From the NCBI RefSeq assembly GCF_028683095.1, contig NZ_JAJUBC010000002.1, positions 62,001 to 126,000 on the forward strand: DNA of 64,000 nt, in the 5' to 3' direction. The translations under genes and the position numbers were made by a program. Shown piece after piece: positions 29,293 to 38,769 of this stretch. A model generated the notes under the pieces. The model was not told where the DNA came from. It saw nothing but the letters and a program-made list of their open reading frames with translations, and ran no database searches. How positions within the stretch are numbered: position 1 is the stretch's first letter; each line of letters opens with the position of its first letter. This DNA comes from Enterovibrio gelatinilyticus. Lineage in GTDB: Bacteria > Pseudomonadota > Gammaproteobacteria > Enterobacterales > Vibrionaceae.

Positions 29293-29331
29293 AAAAAAAC
29301 GCCCGGGATATTGTTCAGTATCACGGGCGTT
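29293..29331. terminator. Terminator between the APE operon and the acpS operon
   Basis: AACGCCCGGGATA and TATCACGGGCGTT arms (one mismatch) with loop TTGTTCAG. A seven-base A run on the left gives a strong T-tract for the minus-strand acpS transcripts. It also ends the APE transcripts, though with only a weak T run on the plus strand. Confidence 0.85.
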
Positions 29332-29364
29332 ATTCGTTCAGTACTTTTCGCTCAACACAAACCG

Positions 29365-29745
29365 CTATCGCTCCAGTAATACCGTTGCAACGGCATAACG
29401 CTTTTCGTCTGCAATGGTAAGCAGGATATTTGTCACTTGGCGCTCATCCGCTAACTGTTTAGCGACACCAGTAAACGCTACGATAGGCTTACCCAAGTCA
29501 TCATTGCTGACTTCGAAATCATGCAGCGTCACGCCACACGCTATTCCTGTGCCCAGTGCTTTTGCCGCAGCTTCTTTAACAGCAAAACGCTTTGCCAAAT
29601 AACGAGCAGGAAATTTGGTGGTGTTGTACTTAACCATTTCGCTGTCAGTGAGTACGCGTTTAGCAAACGCGTCCCCGCTTCGCTCGATGATTTTATCAAG
29701 TCGATCAATCTCAACAATGTCTGTCCCTAGACCAACAACTGACAT
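29365..29745 (-). CDS. acpS: Holo-[acyl-carrier-protein] synthase
   Basis: Attaches phosphopantetheine from CoA to the serine of ACP, activating fatty acid synthesis. The 126-aa length is standard. The first Mg-binding region GLGTDIVEIDRL is at residues 5-16, and the second RFAVKEAAAKALGTGI near residue 53 holds the catalytic glutamate. It is the last gene of the rpoE-to-acpS run, coupled to pdxJ by sharing the base at 29745. The adjacent APE ACPs could be substrates, an inference from proximity only. Confidence 0.96.
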   Translation of the reverse strand: MSVVGLGTDIVEIDRLDKIIERSGDAFAKRVLTDSEMVKYNTTKFPARYLAKRFAVKEAAAKALGTGIACGVTLHDFEVSNDDLGKPIVAFTGVAKQLADERQVTNILLTIADEKRYAVATVLLER

Positions 29746-30476
29746 TAGCGACGTGCGTCCTGCATGATAGCTTTCATGTCTGCGACCGCTTTTGGTAGAC
29801 CATCAAAGACGGCACGACCAATAATGGCATGACCGATATTCAGCTCGTAGATCTCTGGGATCTTGGCTATCGGTGTCACGTTGTGATAGGTCAGACCATG
29901 GCCTGCATTCACCTTGATACCTTGGTCTGCTGCATAGCTCGCACCCGCAGCGATTTTCTTCAGTTCAGCTTGCATCTCTTCTTCAGATTCTGCATCCGCA
30001 TAACTGCCGGTGTGAAGTTCAATAAACGGCGCACCACACGCTTTCGCAGCATCAATCTGCGCACGGTCAGCATCGATAAACAGTGACACTTTGATGCCCG
30101 CTTCCGTTAACGTCTGCGTGGCAGCTTTGACTTTCTCTAGCTGACCAACCACGTCCAAGCCACCTTCAGTGGTTAGCTCTTCACGCTTCTCTGGTACCAA
30201 GCACACGTAAGCAGGTTTTACGTCCAATGCGATGGCGACCATTTCATCGGTCACGGCCATTTCTAGGTTCATACGCGTTTGCAGCGTGTCTCTAAGAATG
30301 TAGACGTCACGATCTTTAATGTGGCGGCGGTCTTCACGTAAATGCACAGTGATACCATCAGCACCTGCACGCTCTGCTATTTCAGCTGCATGAACAGGAT
30401 CAGGGTATTTAGTGCCACGTGCATTTCGAACGGTTGCGACGTGGTCAATGTTGACGCCCAGATAAATGGTATTCAT
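29745..30476 (-). CDS. pdxJ: Pyridoxine 5'-phosphate synthase
   Basis: Condenses 1-deoxy-D-xylulose 5-phosphate with 3-amino-2-oxopropyl phosphate to give pyridoxine 5'-phosphate, the last ring-forming step of vitamin B6 synthesis. 243 aa, TIM barrel. Signature [16 protein letters not shown] at residues 7-22 and the phosphate-binding GHGLTYHN near 193 are intact. pdxJ-acpS adjacency is conserved in enterics and Vibrio. It shares one base each with recO and acpS. Confidence 0.97.
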   Translation of the reverse strand: MNTIYLGVNIDHVATVRNARGTKYPDPVHAAEIAERAGADGITVHLREDRRHIKDRDVYILRDTLQTRMNLEMAVTDEMVAIALDVKPAYVCLVPEKREELTTEGGLDVVGQLEKVKAATQTLTEAGIKVSLFIDADRAQIDAAKACGAPFIELHTGSYADAESEEEMQAELKKIAAGASYAADQGIKVNAGHGLTYHNVTPIAKIPEIYELNIGHAIIGRAVFDGLPKAVADMKAIMQDARR

Positions 30477-31186
30477 TACGTTAATTTCCTTGTTCTTAAC
30501 GAAAATAGCTCTCGGCTTTTTAGAGGCTTGGAGCCAAGATACGGCTTGAGTGCCAGCCGTGTAAAGCGCTTCGCCGCTTTTAGCTGGTCTGCCGTTGAAA
30601 ATTGTCTCGAAGATAGCGCCATCAAGTCGCTGCCCGTAAACACAAGGTTGTTGCTCTTCATCAGCGAAGCCACAAAACCAAGTTGTTCCCGAAATATATA
30701 TGTCATGCGCTCGTCAACAGGTTCACCGCTGCCCGCACAATTGAGAAAGTCGATACCGTAGCCAAGAGAGTCGAGCAAGGCAAGTTCAAAGCGACGCAAA
30801 GCGGGTTCAGGGTTGGCGTGTTGTGCCAATTCCGTCAATGCCGTCACGTAATCAAAGAACAGCTGATGATAAGACGTTTCCTGTTCAACCACACGGCTCA
30901 ATATCTCATTAAGATAGAAGCCTGAGAACAGTGCATTACCAGAAAGCGGGATCGCGAGGCCAATCGCTTCAGCATGCCGAAGGGTCCGCATTTCACCGCG
31001 ACCAGACCATTTCATCAAAAGTGGAGTAAAGGGCTGAAGTGCCCCTTTAAGGGGAGAGCGCTTGCCACGAGCGCCTTTCGCCATAATGCTGACGCGCCCG
31101 TGGCTTTCGCTGAATACATCGAGGATCAGGCTGGTCTCACTGTAAGGGCGTGAGTGCAGAACAAAGCAGCGCTGCAAGCCTTCCAT
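30476..31186 (-). CDS. recO: DNA repair protein RecO
   Basis: Recombination mediator that anneals SSB-coated single strands and, with RecR, loads RecA at gaps. 236 aa. The N-terminal OB fold includes [19 protein letters not shown] near residue 8 and [15 protein letters not shown] near 38. A helical C-terminal domain follows. The usual zinc-finger cysteines are reduced, as in E. coli RecO. Order era-recO-pdxJ is conserved. Confidence 0.95.
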   Translation of the reverse strand: MEGLQRCFVLHSRPYSETSLILDVFSESHGRVSIMAKGARGKRSPLKGALQPFTPLLMKWSGRGEMRTLRHAEAIGLAIPLSGNALFSGFYLNEILSRVVEQETSYHQLFFDYVTALTELAQHANPEPALRRFELALLDSLGYGIDFLNCAGSGEPVDERMTYIFREQLGFVASLMKSNNLVFTGSDLMALSSRQFSTADQLKAAKRFTRLALKPYLGSKPLKSRELFSLRTRKLT

Positions 31187-31206
31187 AAGGTATTCCTAAT
31201 TGTGGA

Positions 31207-32121
31207 TTAAAGGTCGTCGATATAGCCAAGGCTGCGCAATGCGCGTTCGTCGTCAGCCCAACCCGATTTCACTTTCACCCAAAGCTCAAGGTAGACCTTG
31301 CGCTCGAACAAACCTTCCATATCCAGTCGTGCTTCACGACCGATGGTTTTAATTTTGTCGCCCGCCTTGCCAATCACCATTCTCTTCTGGCTATTGCGCT
31401 CCACGAGAATCAAGCCATTGATTTCAAACCCATCTGTCGCAGGGTTGTAGTCAAAGCGCTCGATTTCTACGGTAACGGAGTATGGCAATTCATCACCCGT
31501 AAAACGCATTAGCTTTTCACGGATAATTTCAGATGCCATAAAGCGCTGAGAGCGATCGGTCACGTACTCTTCAGGGAAGTACCACTCGCCTTCAGGCAAA
31601 TGTGCGCGAACCAATTTCTCAACCACATCAATGTTTTTACCGCTCTTCGCAGAAACAGGCACAACGTCAACGAAGTCCATCTTCTCGCTTAGCGCTTGAA
31701 GGTGTGGGAACAAGTCCGCTTTTTCTTTTACGTTGTCGACTTTGTTGATCAGCAGAACAACAGGCAACTCAGACTTTTTAAGCTTATTGAGAACCATTTC
31801 GTCGTCGTCAGTCCAGTGTGTACCGTCAACAAGGAAAAGTACCAATTCCACATCCGTTAATGAACTCGCTGCGGCGCGGTTCATCAAGCGGTTAATGGTG
31901 CGTTTTTCTTCGATATGAAGCCCCGGAGTATCGACATAAACCGCTTGGAAACCATCACGCGTATCAACACCCATAATGCGGTGGCGTGTGGTTTGTGGCT
32001 TACGCGAAGTAATCGACAGTTTCTGACCCACTAAGCGGTTCAGTAGTGTCGATTTACCGACGTTAGGGCGACCAACAATAGCGATAAAGCCACAGTGGTG
32101 AATTTCGTGCGTGTCTGTCAT
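31207..32121 (-). CDS. era: GTPase Era, 30S subunit assembly factor
   Basis: Binds 16S rRNA and aids 30S maturation. 304 aa. Ras-like G domain: [14 protein letters not shown] (Walker A, near residue 17), DTPG (near 64), NKVD (near 126). The C-terminal type II KH domain with [19 protein letters not shown] is near residue 250. Overlaps rnc by 4 bp, so translation of the two is probably coupled. Confidence 0.97.
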   Translation of the reverse strand: MTDTHEIHHCGFIAIVGRPNVGKSTLLNRLVGQKLSITSRKPQTTRHRIMGVDTRDGFQAVYVDTPGLHIEEKRTINRLMNRAAASSLTDVELVLFLVDGTHWTDDDEMVLNKLKKSELPVVLLINKVDNVKEKADLFPHLQALSEKMDFVDVVPVSAKSGKNIDVVEKLVRAHLPEGEWYFPEEYVTDRSQRFMASEIIREKLMRFTGDELPYSVTVEIERFDYNPATDGFEINGLILVERNSQKRMVIGKAGDKIKTIGREARLDMEGLFERKVYLELWVKVKSGWADDERALRSLGYIDDL

Positions 32122-32792
32122 GAGTCCAGCTTTTCTAATGCTAGTTCTGCAGCCGCTTGCTCAGCCTTGCGACGACTACTGCCTTTACCAACTACAGGTC
32201 GTTCCAAACCTGCTACTTCACACTCAACCGTAAACTGTTGGTTGTGCGCTTCACCGTGCACCTTTGTTACATTATAGGCTGGCAGTGGCTTTCTACGCCC
32301 TTGCAGGAACTCCTGCAAACGCGTTTTAGGATCTTTTTGGTTCACGCCCGGCATAATGGTGTCCAGACGCTGCTTGTACCAACTCAGCACTATTCCACGT
32401 ACCGTTTCCAGATCGCTGTCGAGATAGATAGCACCAATGATCGCTTCTACAGCATCAGCCAGAATTGAGTCACGGCGGAAACCACCACTTTTCAACTCAC
32501 CAGGGCCCAGCTGCAGGACATCTCCTAGTTCGAACTCGCGGCCCAATTCGGCCAACGTGTTACCACGAACTAAAGTTGCACGCATGCGGCTCATGTCGCC
32601 TTCATCAACGTTCGGGAAACGATGGTAGAGATCGTCAGCAACAACGAAACTCAAAATAGAATCACCCAAAAACTCCAAACGCTCGTTGTGTTTTCCACTG
32701 GCGCTGCGGTGTGTAAGGGCAAGACTGAGAAACGCCGCATCGTTAAATTCATAACCAATGCGACGTTGTAGTTTATTTGTAGGTGTTGTCAT
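32118..32792 (-). CDS. rnc: Ribonuclease III
   Basis: Cleaves double-stranded RNA during rRNA maturation and mRNA turnover. 224 aa. The catalytic signature [15 protein letters not shown] is at residues 36-50, with a second acidic cluster [13 protein letters not shown] near 114. The C-terminal dsRNA-binding domain (about residues 150-224) is present, ending in [15 protein letters not shown]. It lies between lepB and era as in most gammaproteobacteria. Confidence 0.97.
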   Translation of the reverse strand: MTTPTNKLQRRIGYEFNDAAFLSLALTHRSASGKHNERLEFLGDSILSFVVADDLYHRFPNVDEGDMSRMRATLVRGNTLAELGREFELGDVLQLGPGELKSGGFRRDSILADAVEAIIGAIYLDSDLETVRGIVLSWYKQRLDTIMPGVNQKDPKTRLQEFLQGRRKPLPAYNVTKVHGEAHNQQFTVECEVAGLERPVVGKGSSRRKAEQAAAELALEKLDS

Positions 32793-32803
32793 GTCTTTCC
32801 AAG

Positions 32804-33703
32804 TTAATCAATGCCGCCGATACGCTCGAAGCGCACGCCGACAGGTACCCAAGACGGTAGGAAGCTATCGCCTTGTTCGTCAAATTCAAAACTGGTCCAG
32901 ATAGCGACGGCCTTGCCCACAAGGTTGGCTTCAGGCACAAAACCCCAGAAACGGCTGTCTTTACTGTTGTCACGGTTATCACCCATTACAAAGTATTGGC
33001 CTTCTGGTACAACCCATTCACCCTCACCTGGGGTCGGATAATACTGACCTTCTTGGTTTGGCATGTAAGGGTTAACTAGGATTTGGTGTGGTTCTTGGCC
33101 TAGCTGTTCTTGTGCTTGAATTAGGTCAACTCCGCGCTGTGTGAATTCACTTTTATGAACATCATCAACCGGCACTAGCTCACACGTTGCTTCACCTTGC
33201 TTTTGAACACACAGACGCTTTTCTTCGCTATAGCGAATGGTGTCGCCTGGTAAGCCGATCACGCGCTTGATGAAGTCGATACTAGGCTGTGGCGGGTATT
33301 TGAACACCACCACATCACCACGCTCTGGTTTGCCCGTTTCCACCAATTGATGACGGAAAACAGGATCTTTTAAACCGTAAGCGTATTTCTCAACCAGAAT
33401 AAAGTCGCCCACCAATAAGGTCGGCATCATTGAGCCTGACGGAATTTGGAACGGCTCGTAAATAAACGAGCGCAGTACCAATACCAAGCCAATCACAGGG
33501 AACACTGATGCTGCCGTCTCCACCCAGCTAGGCTGAGGGGCGACGCTAGCGATTTGTTCAGCACTTATCTCGCTGCTTTCCAGATTAAGCGTATCCGCCG
33601 CTTTTTGCTGACGCAGAGGTGCCCATCTGAATTTATCCAATGCCCAGATAATCCCAGTAAACAGGGTGACAAGCACCAGAATCAGCGAGAAAGTATTAGC
33701 CAT
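32804..33703 (-). CDS. lepB: Signal peptidase I
   Basis: Removes signal peptides from exported proteins at the inner membrane. 299 aa. N-terminal membrane helix (about residues 5-22) and a second one near 67-80. The catalytic Ser91 is in PSGSMMPTL, and the general base Lys146 in [12 protein letters not shown]. The conserved [16 protein letters not shown] box is near residue 255. It is 22 bp downstream of lepA. Confidence 0.97.
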   Translation of the reverse strand: MANTFSLILVLVTLFTGIIWALDKFRWAPLRQQKAADTLNLESSEISAEQIASVAPQPSWVETAASVFPVIGLVLVLRSFIYEPFQIPSGSMMPTLLVGDFILVEKYAYGLKDPVFRHQLVETGKPERGDVVVFKYPPQPSIDFIKRVIGLPGDTIRYSEEKRLCVQKQGEATCELVPVDDVHKSEFTQRGVDLIQAQEQLGQEPHQILVNPYMPNQEGQYYPTPGEGEWVVPEGQYFVMGDNRDNSKDSRFWGFVPEANLVGKAVAIWTSFEFDEQGDSFLPSWVPVGVRFERIGGID

Positions 33704-33725
33704 TATGTTCCCTTAAGTCCTTTTA

Positions 33726-35522
33726 TTACTTATCTTTGCCTACGTGCAGAATTGCAAGGAAGGCTTCTTGAGGCAGTTCAACGTTACCGATCTGCTTCAT
33801 ACGCTTCTTACCGTCTTTTTGTTTCTGCAGTAGTTTCTTCTTACGGCTAATATCGCCACCGTAACACTTAGCGGTTACGTTCTTACGTAGCTGTTTCACG
33901 GTTGAACGCGCAATGATGTGCGTACCGATCGCCGCTTGAATCGCAATATCAAACTGTTGACGAGGAATGAATTCCTTCATTTTCTCAACCAAATCACGGC
34001 CACGAGTCTGTGCATGATCTTTGTGAGTAATGATCGCCAATGCATCCACGTTATCACCGTTAAGCAATACATCGACACGCACCATGTTTGACTCTTGGTA
34101 ACACTGGAAGTTGTAATCCAGTGACGCATAACCACGTGAGGTTGATTTCAAACGGTCAAAGAAGTCGAGTACCACTTCCGCCATTGGAATATCATACGTC
34201 AACGCCACTTGGTTACCGTGATAAACCATGTCTACCTGTGTACCGCGTTTCTCAACACACAAGGTAATTACGTTACCTAGGTATTCAGATGGTACCAAGA
34301 TGTGACAGCGAGCAATTGGCTCACCCATGATTTCCACGTCGTTAGTCGCAGGCAGCTTCGCCGGGCTGTCAACGTAGATAACGTCACCGTTGGTTTTCTT
34401 CACTTCATACACTACGGTCGGTGCTGTGGTGATCAGATCAAGGTTGTATTCGCGCTCTAGACGCTCTTGAATGATTTCCATGTGCAGCATACCAAGGAAG
34501 CCACAACGGAAACCAAAGCCAAGTGCTGCTGAGTTCTCTGGTTCATAGAACAGAGATGCATCGTTAAGGCTCAATTTGCCCAATGCGTCACGGAAGTTCT
34601 CGTAATCATCAGACGACACAGGGAATAAACCTGCGTAAACCTGAGGCTTCACTTTCTTAAAGCCAGGCAACGCTTTTTCTGCGCCGTTTTTCGCTTGAGT
34701 CAGGGTATCACCGACAGGTGCACCCAAAATGTCTTTAATACCACAAACAACCCAGCCCACTTCACCGGTACGCAGACCTTGGGTGTCGGTTTGTTTTGGT
34801 GTGAAGATACCGATGCGATCCACGCCCCAGATTTGACCAGTGCTCATCACTTTGATCTTGTCGTTTTTCTTCAGTTCGCCGTTTTTAATACGAACTAAAG
34901 AAACAACACCCAAGTAGTTATCAAACCATGAGTCAATAATCAGCGCTTGCAGCGGACCTTCTGGATCACCTTCTGGCGCAGGAATGCTCTTAACGATTTC
35001 TTCAAGCACCAAGTCAACGCCTAGGCCTGTCTTCGCAGAACAACGGACGGCTTCCGTTGCATCGATACCAACGATGTCTTCAATTTCTTCAGCCACACGA
35101 TCAGGATCGGCTGCTGGTAAATCGATTTTGTTCAAGATTGGAACCACTTCTAGGTCCATCTCGATAGCGGTATAGCAGTTCGCCAGTGTTTGGGCTTCTA
35201 CGCCCTGACCCGCGTCAACCACCAGCAAAGCACCTTCACAGGCCGCCAAAGAACGCGATACTTCGTAAGAGAAGTCAACGTGTCCTGGGGTGTCGATGAA
35301 GTTCAGCTGATAGGTTTCCCCATCATTGGCTGTGTAATTCAGCGTCACACTCTGTGCTTTGATGGTGATACCGCGTTCACGTTCTAGATCCATAGAATCC
35401 AGAACCTGTGCAGCCATTTCACGGTCTGTAAGACCACCACAAACCTGAATTAAACGGTCTGATAATGTCGACTTACCGTGGTCAATGTGGGCAATAATCG
35501 AAAAGTTACGAATGTGCTTCAT
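33726..35522 (-). CDS. lepA: Elongation factor 4 (LepA)
   Basis: Ribosome-associated GTPase that back-translocates or aids initiation. 598 aa is standard. G-domain motifs: [14 protein letters not shown] (near residue 10), [12 protein letters not shown] (near 77), NKID (near 131). The LepA-specific C-terminal domain is complete, ending in [19 protein letters not shown]. It is downstream of rseC by 76 bp and upstream of lepB. Confidence 0.98.
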   Translation of the reverse strand: MKHIRNFSIIAHIDHGKSTLSDRLIQVCGGLTDREMAAQVLDSMDLERERGITIKAQSVTLNYTANDGETYQLNFIDTPGHVDFSYEVSRSLAACEGALLVVDAGQGVEAQTLANCYTAIEMDLEVVPILNKIDLPAADPDRVAEEIEDIVGIDATEAVRCSAKTGLGVDLVLEEIVKSIPAPEGDPEGPLQALIIDSWFDNYLGVVSLVRIKNGELKKNDKIKVMSTGQIWGVDRIGIFTPKQTDTQGLRTGEVGWVVCGIKDILGAPVGDTLTQAKNGAEKALPGFKKVKPQVYAGLFPVSSDDYENFRDALGKLSLNDASLFYEPENSAALGFGFRCGFLGMLHMEIIQERLEREYNLDLITTAPTVVYEVKKTNGDVIYVDSPAKLPATNDVEIMGEPIARCHILVPSEYLGNVITLCVEKRGTQVDMVYHGNQVALTYDIPMAEVVLDFFDRLKSTSRGYASLDYNFQCYQESNMVRVDVLLNGDNVDALAIITHKDHAQTRGRDLVEKMKEFIPRQQFDIAIQAAIGTHIIARSTVKQLRKNVTAKCYGGDISRKKKLLQKQKDGKKRMKQIGNVELPQEAFLAILHVGKDK

Positions 35523-35598
35523 AGATGGTGTGACTAACTCGTTAATGAAAATGGGACGATCAATAGATCAAGTGGCGGGATTCTACCGAAATTAATGG

Positions 35599-36093
35599 CT
35601 ACTCGCTATCTTCTGTTGCGGCATTTATCACCGCCGCACTTGGAATAGCACTGCCAAGGACACGTACAAGTGTCGGTGTCGAACGCGTATCCTGTTCAAC
35701 CTTCCGCGAAAAGTGGCGTGCTACAGCCACGCCTAATGCGCCTGCGAGCAGCGACAACAAAATGACAATGCCTTCACCCAATGACAATAATGTTGCCAAA
35801 AATTGGCCTGACAGTGCGCCTGCAATCGCAAAAAATAACGGCAGAATATAAACCAGCAGCGCCGATGTGAGGACGGTTTGCTCTTCGAGGCCAATCTCAA
35901 TCACACTGCCAACAGCAACTGCTTGTGATGATGGCACTCTAATATCGAGCACCTTCCCCGGAAGAGCGTTGCTGACAATGCCCGTACCGCAATGACTTTT
36001 CGACGCACAGCTACCACAACTTGTTTTTTGCTGGCAACGCACCATCACATAGCCGTCACCATTGCCTGTCACTTCAGCCAGCGCTTTTATCAT
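35599..36093 (-). CDS. rseC: SoxR-reducing/sigma-E modulator protein RseC
   Basis: 164-aa inner-membrane protein. The N-terminal Cys-rich cytoplasmic segment CQQKTSCGSCASKSHCG at residues 20-36 is characteristic. Two membrane helices (about 75-95 and 102-122) follow. RseC is a minor modulator of sigma-E and part of the SoxR-reducing system in E. coli. It overlaps rseB by 4 bp. Confidence 0.93.
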   Translation of the reverse strand: MIKALAEVTGNGDGYVMVRCQQKTSCGSCASKSHCGTGIVSNALPGKVLDIRVPSSQAVAVGSVIEIGLEEQTVLTSALLVYILPLFFAIAGALSGQFLATLLSLGEGIVILLSLLAGALGVAVARHFSRKVEQDTRSTPTLVRVLGSAIPSAAVINAATEDSE

Positions 36094-37082
36094 TGCGTGG
36101 GTGTCTCAATAGCGGGCGAAGGCGGCGATTCAGTGGCTGGCGATAGCTTCACAGACTCTGCGACTTTCTTGGCCGTTGCCGGAGGAATATCTCCCACCAC
36201 GGTGATTTCTGCATTACCAACAACACGGCTATGAAGCGTGCGACTGCCTTTACGAACTAACTGCTCTCTCACCGACATCTTATCGGCTTCAGAGAGATAC
36301 ACAGAAAAGCTAAACAATCCATCGCTGAACATTTGGCTTTCCACTGGACGCTCAGTAATAAGCAATCGATGGCGGTTTTGATAAATCGGCGTAAAACCTT
36401 CTGGCAAACCCGTGACCTGCCATTTTAGTTGGGCGCTCGTCTGTCTAGGCACTTGCACGACGGGTGGCAACTCCAACAACGCCAATTGCCCCATTGCTTC
36501 GCTGATTTGAGGAGAAAGCGCTAGGGACAAGGCGCGATATTGCTCAATGGGGTCACCATCGCGATCCAAAAGATCAGCACGTACTAACAGCTTGCTGTTT
36601 TGGTCAATCCACAATACGTAAGAATAACGCTCACCGTCTTTAGGAGAGACGCGCACCACATCGCTCGCCACACCTGCCTCTCTAGCTCGGCCTAGTGGCA
36701 CGAAATCATACAAGGTGGCTAAGTGCGCGATATCAGTCTGCATAATGGCCGGAAGCGGCGCAATCATTTGACTACTTTCAATCGTGAAAGGATCAGTACC
36801 TGGTTCGAAGTAACTCACTTCATTGCCACGGCGAATCACTTCTCTTGGCGGCCCCGCCAGATAAGCAATGTGACCAAAAGATTCCCCGTCTACGACTGCG
36901 TGACGGAAACGAAGAGGTTCGATGCTATTTTTACGCACCAAAATGTAGGATATTTCGTAGTTCTGTTGCTCCGTGGCTTGGCTCATCTGATGCAGCAATG
37001 CCTCGGCGGGGTTCTGTTCCGTCGAGGCATTGGCGGCCAAGCTAACCAGTGCAACCACACCGATAAGGAATGGTTTAATCAA
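36090..37082 (-). CDS. rseB: Periplasmic sigma-E regulator RseB
   Basis: 330 aa with an N-terminal signal sequence (residues 1-20, cleavage near ANA-S). RseB binds the periplasmic part of RseA and shields it from DegS cleavage until mislocalised lipids or LPS displace it. Large N-terminal LolA-like domain plus a smaller C-terminal domain ending in SVKLSP. The gene follows rseA by 2 bp. Confidence 0.95.
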   Translation of the reverse strand: MIKPFLIGVVALVSLAANASTEQNPAEALLHQMSQATEQQNYEISYILVRKNSIEPLRFRHAVVDGESFGHIAYLAGPPREVIRRGNEVSYFEPGTDPFTIESSQMIAPLPAIMQTDIAHLATLYDFVPLGRAREAGVASDVVRVSPKDGERYSYVLWIDQNSKLLVRADLLDRDGDPIEQYRALSLALSPQISEAMGQLALLELPPVVQVPRQTSAQLKWQVTGLPEGFTPIYQNRHRLLITERPVESQMFSDGLFSFSVYLSEADKMSVREQLVRKGSRTLHSRVVGNAEITVVGDIPPATAKKVAESVKLSPATESPPSPAIETPTQ

Positions 37083-37084
37083 TC

Positions 37085-37711
37085 TTATTTGCTCATGTCA
37101 GGTGATAGCAAAACGCCTTGGTCGATTTCATCAGCATTGAGCCGAAGCTGCAACTCATAATCTTGGAACATCGCATTCACGCGACGACGTTGCTCCATCA
37201 ACAATGCTTCAGACGGGTTACCTTGCACCGAGTTTCTACTCAAGCTAACAGGCTCAGCAGAGCCACTCAACGGAATAGTTTGCAACACGGGTGGCTGACT
37301 ACTCGCAAACGTCGTGTTGGCATCAAAACCACCGTTGTACTGCTGAACACCCACAATCACAACAAGGGATACGGCGGCAGCCATACCAACTTGCGTCAAC
37401 TGTTGCAGCCAAGAAGGCATTGATGATCTCGCCACTTTTGGCGTAGGCTGAGACTCACGCAATGGCACAACATCAGGTTGCGACGCAGCCGTTTGCAAAC
37501 CATAAGTTGGTTCGTTGTCCAACGCTGCAGCGACACTGGCGGCAATATCCCAACTTGGATTCTTAGGCGCATCTCCACGCATTACATCACGAGTAACGGC
37601 AAAGCTTTTCCATGCTTCTTGCGACGATGGATCATTTTCTAGCGCATCAATTAGCGCCTGATCTATCTCGTTACCATCAAACAATGCGGAAAGGTTTTCT
37701 TTTTCAGCCAT
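37085..37711 (-). CDS. rseA: Anti-sigma-E factor RseA
   Basis: 208 aa single-pass inner-membrane protein. The N-terminal cytoplasmic domain (about residues 1-80, beginning MAEKENLSALFDGNE) binds RpoE. A membrane segment lies near residues 108-124 (VGMAAAVSLVVIVGVQQY), and a periplasmic tail is the DegS/RseP cleavage substrate. It follows rpoE by 29 bp. Confidence 0.96.
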   Translation of the reverse strand: MAEKENLSALFDGNEIDQALIDALENDPSSQEAWKSFAVTRDVMRGDAPKNPSWDIAASVAAALDNEPTYGLQTAASQPDVVPLRESQPTPKVARSSMPSWLQQLTQVGMAAAVSLVVIVGVQQYNGGFDANTTFASSQPPVLQTIPLSGSAEPVSLSRNSVQGNPSEALLMEQRRRVNAMFQDYELQLRLNADEIDQGVLLSPDMSK

Positions 37712-37740
37712 TTATTTCACCGTTTTAAACAGAAATACTG

Positions 37741-38319
37741 TTATTGGTTCATGAGTGGACGAACACGTTTGTCTACCGCTTCCCTGGCACGGAAAATACG
37801 CGAGCGTACCGTTCCTACCGGGCAGTCCATTACCTCTGCGATCTCTTCATAACTCAAGCCGTCGATTTCACGCAGGGTAATCGCCGTTTTCAGATCGTCA
37901 GGCAAGGCATCAATCGTGCTAAATACCACCTGCTTCAACTGTTCAGACAACATAAGGTTCTCAGGGTTCGAAATTTCTTTCAATGCGCCACCATTTTCAT
38001 AATTTTCTGCTTCTTCAGCATCAATATCACTGGATGGCGGGCGTCGCCCCTGAGCCACTAAATAATTTTTCGCGGTATTCACTGCGATGCGGTACAACCA
38101 CGTATAAAAGGCACTTTCACCTCGAAAGCCGGGCAAAGCACGATAGGCTTTAATAAAGGCTTCTTGAGCGACATCTGGGACATCACCGCTATTGTTAACA
38201 TAGCGAGCAATCAGGTTGCTTACCTTATGCTGATATTTGATGACCAACAGATTAAATGCCTGTTTATCGCCGTTTTGTACTCGCTCTATTAGGGCTTGAT
38301 CAGTTAACTGCTCGCTCAT
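37741..38319 (-). CDS. rpoE: RNA polymerase sigma-E factor (envelope stress)
   Basis: ECF sigma factor controlling outer-membrane and periplasmic stress genes. 192 aa. Region 2 includes DVAQEAFIKAYRALPGF and FYTWLYRIAVNTAKNYL near residues 50-90. Region 4 includes EEIAEVMDCPVGTVRSRIFRAR near residues 155-180. It heads the rpoE-rseABC unit. A sigma-E-type promoter at 38498-38525 suggests autoregulation, with a leader of about 170 bases. Confidence 0.98.
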   Translation of the reverse strand: MSEQLTDQALIERVQNGDKQAFNLLVIKYQHKVSNLIARYVNNSGDVPDVAQEAFIKAYRALPGFRGESAFYTWLYRIAVNTAKNYLVAQGRRPPSSDIDAEEAENYENGGALKEISNPENLMLSEQLKQVVFSTIDALPDDLKTAITLREIDGLSYEEIAEVMDCPVGTVRSRIFRAREAVDKRVRPLMNQ

Positions 38320-38497
38320 TCGAGCGCCTTCTCCTTATTATTGATACCAATATGCTTATTGATGTGCTCATACTATCGGCACACATTGTCACTGTATAAA
38401 ATCAGTAGACCGTCAGCATTTGGTATTTCTTTTCGCTCGTTGTCACTTTGCTGTCACTACATGGAAAAATGACACGTCGTAAAGAGTGAGCAAAGTG

Positions 38498-38525
38498 TAT
38501 GAGTAACACCGTAAAATAAAGTTCC
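38498..38525 (-). promoter_or_regulatory. Sigma-E-type promoter of rpoE
   Basis: On the minus strand GGAACTT (38525-38519) is followed after 16 bp by TCATA (38502-38498), matching the sigma-E pattern GGAACTT-N15/16-TCnnA. It lies about 180 bp upstream of the rpoE start, which supports autoregulation. Matching was done by eye. Confidence 0.75.
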
Positions 38526-38711
38526 CTAAAATAGTGGGATTCATCTCGTGATCCGATCCCGATCGCAAAGTCTATCAGATTGCACGACTACTCTGTAATC
38601 AATGAGCACTAGCTTATCACGGTCATCAAGAGCATACCGTCGACTCAGTAAGCATTCTACGGCTTGTAAGATTAGTGTAAACTCACTAAACCACCTGAAT
38701 ATCTCGTTGTT

Positions 38712-38749
38712 TCAAATGAAAGCAGGCGGATTTAAGCGGCTTCATTTGA
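38712..38749. promoter_or_regulatory. Inverted repeat in the nadB leader
   Basis: TCAAATGAA-A-GC and GC-TTCATTTGA, an 11-bp stem with one bulged A, end four bases before the nadB ribosome-binding site region. It is either an operator or an mRNA hairpin. Confidence 0.4.
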
Positions 38750-38769
38750 GAGAAAGGAATACATAATCA

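Larger units (their letters stand above)
38320..38769. other. 450-bp divergent regulatory region between rpoE and nadB
   Basis: No ORF of note. It holds the sigma-E-like promoter for rpoE (38498-38525) and three direct TGTCACT copies at 38387-38393, 38441-38447 and 38452-38458. A bulged inverted repeat lies just before the nadB ribosome-binding site (38712-38749). The nadB start at 38770 is preceded by AAAGGA. Confidence 0.7.
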
